Shown here piece after piece: positions 62,112 to 64,000 of a DNA stretch of 64,000 nucleotides (the stretch's first letter is position 1; each line of letters starts with the position of its first letter). The notes beneath the pieces are model-generated. The model saw only the letters and a program-made list of their open reading frames with translations. It did not search any database and was not told the origin of the DNA. The translations under genes and the position numbers were made by a program. The stretch lies in the NCBI RefSeq assembly GCF_005503535.1, contig NZ_SCNN01000017.1:1-64000 (forward strand). Reading direction: 5' to 3'. Source of the DNA: Mesorhizobium comanense (GTDB lineage Bacteria > Pseudomonadota > Alphaproteobacteria > Rhizobiales > Rhizobiaceae).

Positions 62112-62552
62112 ATGAATCTTCCATCCGGACTTCGTTCACTCGCGGTTGCCGCCATCGCCACCGCGGGCATCGGCTTTGCCAGCGCAGCGCACGCCGACAG
62201 CGGCACGATCCGCTTTTCCGTCTACAAGGCGGCCTTCTTCGTCGGCGGATCCGGTGGTGAAGGCACGTTCACCTTCCGCGGCAAAACCTATCCGATCTCG
62301 ATCGGCGGCGTCTCGGGCGGCCTCGCTTTCGGCGTTTCCAAGACCTATTACCGCGGCACCGTGCGCCACATCCGCAATGTGCGCGACGTGACCGGCGTCT
62401 ACGGCGCGGCCGGCGGCGGCGGCGCGCTCGGCAAGGGCGCGCAGGTGATCGTGATGACCAATGACAGGGGCGCCCAGCTCGAACTCACCGGCAAGCAGGT
62501 CGGGCTGCAGGTCAACGCCGACCTCAGCGGCATGGCCATCTCGCTGCGGTAG
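62112..62552 (+). CDS. Exported Gly-rich protein, conserved hypothetical
   Basis: A protein of 146 residues with a signal peptide (LAVAAIATAGIGFASAAHA). The mature part alternates short strands and Gly turns (VYKAAFFVGGSGGEGTFTF, YPISIGGVSGGLAFGVSKT, GVYGAAGGGGALGKGAQVIVM, LELTGKQVGLQVNADLSG). This pattern recurs in exported proteins of Bradyrhizobium and Mesorhizobium whose function is unknown. It ends 31 bp before a hairpin terminator. Confidence 0.75.
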   Translation: MNLPSGLRSLAVAAIATAGIGFASAAHADSGTIRFSVYKAAFFVGGSGGEGTFTFRGKTYPISIGGVSGGLAFGVSKTYYRGTVRHIRNVRDVTGVYGAAGGGGALGKGAQVIVMTNDRGAQLELTGKQVGLQVNADLSGMAISLR

Positions 62553-62582
62553 GAGCGGTTATTCCGCAGGCAAGCTGATCCC

Positions 62583-62615
62583 AAGGGCGGCGTCGGTTTC
62601 GGCGACCGCCCTTTT
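62583..62615 (+). terminator. Rho-independent terminator shared by convergent genes
   Basis: AAGGGCGG (62583-62590) pairs with CCGCCCTT (62606-62613) and is followed by TTTT up to 62615. It lies 31 bp after the exported protein stop and just before the 3' end of the convergent ABC-F gene. Confidence 0.75.
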
Positions 62616-62617
62616 CG

Positions 62618-64000
62618 TCAGCTCCGCAGGCCCGGCGCTTCCTGCCCGGTGCGCTCGACATATTCGGTATAGCCGCCGCCATAGGTGTCGATGCCTTCGG
62701 GCGTCAGCTCCAGCACGCGGTTCGAAAGCGCTGCCAGGAAATGCCGGTCGTGCGAGACGAACAGCATGGTCCCCTCATACTGCGACAGCGCCTCGATCAG
62801 CATCTGCTTGGTGGTGATGTCGAGGTGGTTGGTCGGCTCGTCGAGCACCAGCAGATTGGGCGGGTCGAACAGCATCAGCGCCATCACCAGCCGCGCCTTC
62901 TCGCCGCCTGACAGCACGCGGCATTTCTTCTCGATCTCGTCGCCGGAAAAGCCGAAGCAGCCGGCAAGCGCCCTGAGCGGCGCCTGGCCCGCCTGCGGGA
63001 AATTGTCCTCCAGCGTCTGGAACACGGTCCGCTCGCCCTCGAGCAGTTCCATCGCGTGCTGGGCGAAATAGCCCATCTTCACGCTCGGCCCTCGCGCCAC
63101 CGTGCCGGTGTCGGGGTCGGAAGCGCCGGCCACCAGCTTCAGCAGCGTCGACTTGCCGGCGCCGTTGACGCCCATGATGCACCAGCGCTCGCGGCGGCGG
63201 ACCTGGAAGTCGAGCCCCTCATAGATGGTGCGGCTGCCATAGGCCTTGTGCACATTCTTCAAGGTGACGACGTCCTCGCCGCAGCGCGGCGCCGGCTGGA
63301 ACTCGAAATTCACCACCTGGCGGCGCTTGGGCGGCTCGACACGGTCGATCTTGTCGAGCTTCTTCACCCGGCTCTGCACCTGCGCGGCATGCGAAGCGCG
63401 CGCCTTGAAGCGCTCGATGAAGGCGATCTCCTTGGCCAGCATCGCCTGCTGGCGCTCGAACTGCGCCTGCTGCTGCTTGTCGGCGATCGCGCGCTGCTGC
63501 TGGTAGAATTCGTAGTTTCCCGAGTAAGCGGTAAGCGAACCGGCATCGATCTCGACGATCTTGTTGACGATGCGGTTCATGAATTCGCGGTCGTGCGAGG
63601 TCATCAAAAGCGCGCCGTCATAGCCCTTCAGGAACTGCTCCAGCCAGATCAGGCTTTCCAGGTCGAGATGGTTCGACGGTTCGTCGAGCAGCATCACATC
63701 GGGCCGCATCAGAAGGATGCGGGCCAGCGCCACGCGCATCTTCCAGCCGCCGGAAAGCTTGCCGACATCGCCGTCCATCATTTCTTGCGAAAAGCCAAGA
63801 CCATCGAGCACCTCGCGCGCGCGGCCGTCCAGCGCGTAGCCGTCGAGCTCCTCGAAACGGTGCTGCGCCTCGCCATATTTCTCGATGATCTCGTCCATGC
63901 GGTCGGCCTGGTCGGGATCGGCCATGGCGGCTTCCAGCTCCGCCATCTCGGCCGCCACTTCGCTCACCGGCCCGGCGCCGTTCATCACTTCGGCCACGGC
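62618..64000 (-). CDS. ABC-F family ATPase (partial, N-terminus off window)
   Basis: The last 460 residues of an ABC-F protein, a soluble ATPase with two nucleotide-binding domains that acts on the ribosome. The first domain is present from before its signature (LSGGWKMRVALARILL) through Walker B (VMLLDEPSNHLD). The linker with a basic coiled coil follows. The second domain is complete, with GVNGAGKSTLL, LSGGEKARLVMALM and LLVLDEPTNHLD. The first Walker A lies beyond the window. The end TGQEAPGLRS is short, so it is most like the Uup/YheS group. The open frame continues to base 64000. Confidence 0.95.
   Translation of the reverse strand, partial: AVAEVMNGAGPVSEVAAEMAELEAAMADPDQADRMDEIIEKYGEAQHRFEELDGYALDGRAREVLDGLGFSQEMMDGDVGKLSGGWKMRVALARILLMRPDVMLLDEPSNHLDLESLIWLEQFLKGYDGALLMTSHDREFMNRIVNKIVEIDAGSLTAYSGNYEFYQQQRAIADKQQQAQFERQQAMLAKEIAFIERFKARASHAAQVQSRVKKLDKIDRVEPPKRRQVVNFEFQPAPRCGEDVVTLKNVHKAYGSRTIYEGLDFQVRRRERWCIMGVNGAGKSTLLKLVAGASDPDTGTVARGPSVKMGYFAQHAMELLEGERTVFQTLEDNFPQAGQAPLRALAGCFGFSGDEIEKKCRVLSGGEKARLVMALMLFDPPNLLVLDEPTNHLDITTKQMLIEALSQYEGTMLFVSHDRHFLAALSNRVLELTPEGIDTYGGGYTEYVERTGQEAPGLRS

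Noticed and set aside
1..64000. tRNA or rRNA genes
   Set aside because: No T-arm-like GTTCGAATC box with matching acceptor stem and no rRNA-like conserved stretch was noticed on either strand; a tRNAscan run would settle it.

Overview
The window looks like chromosome of an alphaproteobacterium of the order Hyphomicrobiales (Rhizobiales), most likely Mesorhizobium or a close relative. This rests on high GC content, a minCDE operon with a rhizobial-type MinC, several DUF982 and other very small proteins typical of rhizobia, PRC-barrel/DUF2934 stress-type genes, and abundant short palindromic intergenic elements. The assignment is inference; no rRNA or tRNA gene was seen. The first gene (an RND pump) and the last gene (an ABC-F ATPase) run off the window edges.

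Layout. 1-11.7 kb: a minus-strand operon of two adaptor/RND-permease pairs, then a Spy/CpxP-like periplasmic protein, divergent from an OmpR-type response regulator and its histidine kinase. Together this resembles a clustered envelope-stress/efflux regulon. 11.8-14.2 kb: a lower-GC insert with a DUF1353 protein and a membrane-anchored caspase-like protease. 14.9-17.1 kb: minCDE, with a CtrA-type box upstream of minC. 17.3-23.6 kb: an AraC regulator convergent with an operon for an NCS1-type permease and a hydantoinase/oxoprolinase A-B pair. 24-29.8 kb: small stress-type and hypothetical genes, DoxX, a TPR protein and a Tat-exported metallo-beta-lactamase-fold enzyme. 30.3-32.1 kb: a MORN-repeat protein whose C-terminal two thirds has a different base composition.

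32.7-39.4 kb is the most unusual block. A single-module NRPS of the poly-epsilon-lysine-synthetase-like type (adenylation, carrier, membrane and left-handed-beta-helix domains) is translationally coupled to a GNAT acetyltransferase and a 4'-phosphopantetheinyl transferase. A lysine 2,3-aminomutase-like radical SAM enzyme converges on this operon. The hand-read adenylation code resembles lysine codes, so a lysine- or beta-lysine-derived product is plausible but unproven.

39.5-64 kb: an acyl-CoA synthetase, a secreted protein behind a second CtrA-type box, htpG, a spermidine/putrescine-type ABC transporter operon, a GlxA-type regulator, an exported alpha/beta hydrolase, a winged-helix/TPR regulator, plsY, a flavin monooxygenase, a GST, an overlapping glycosyltransferase-25/polysaccharide-deacetylase pair, small exported proteins and the truncated ABC-F gene. 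Three copies of a structured repeat of about 230-300 bp (near 27.8, 42.9 and 57.4 kb) and several shorter palindromic elements sit in the gaps between genes.
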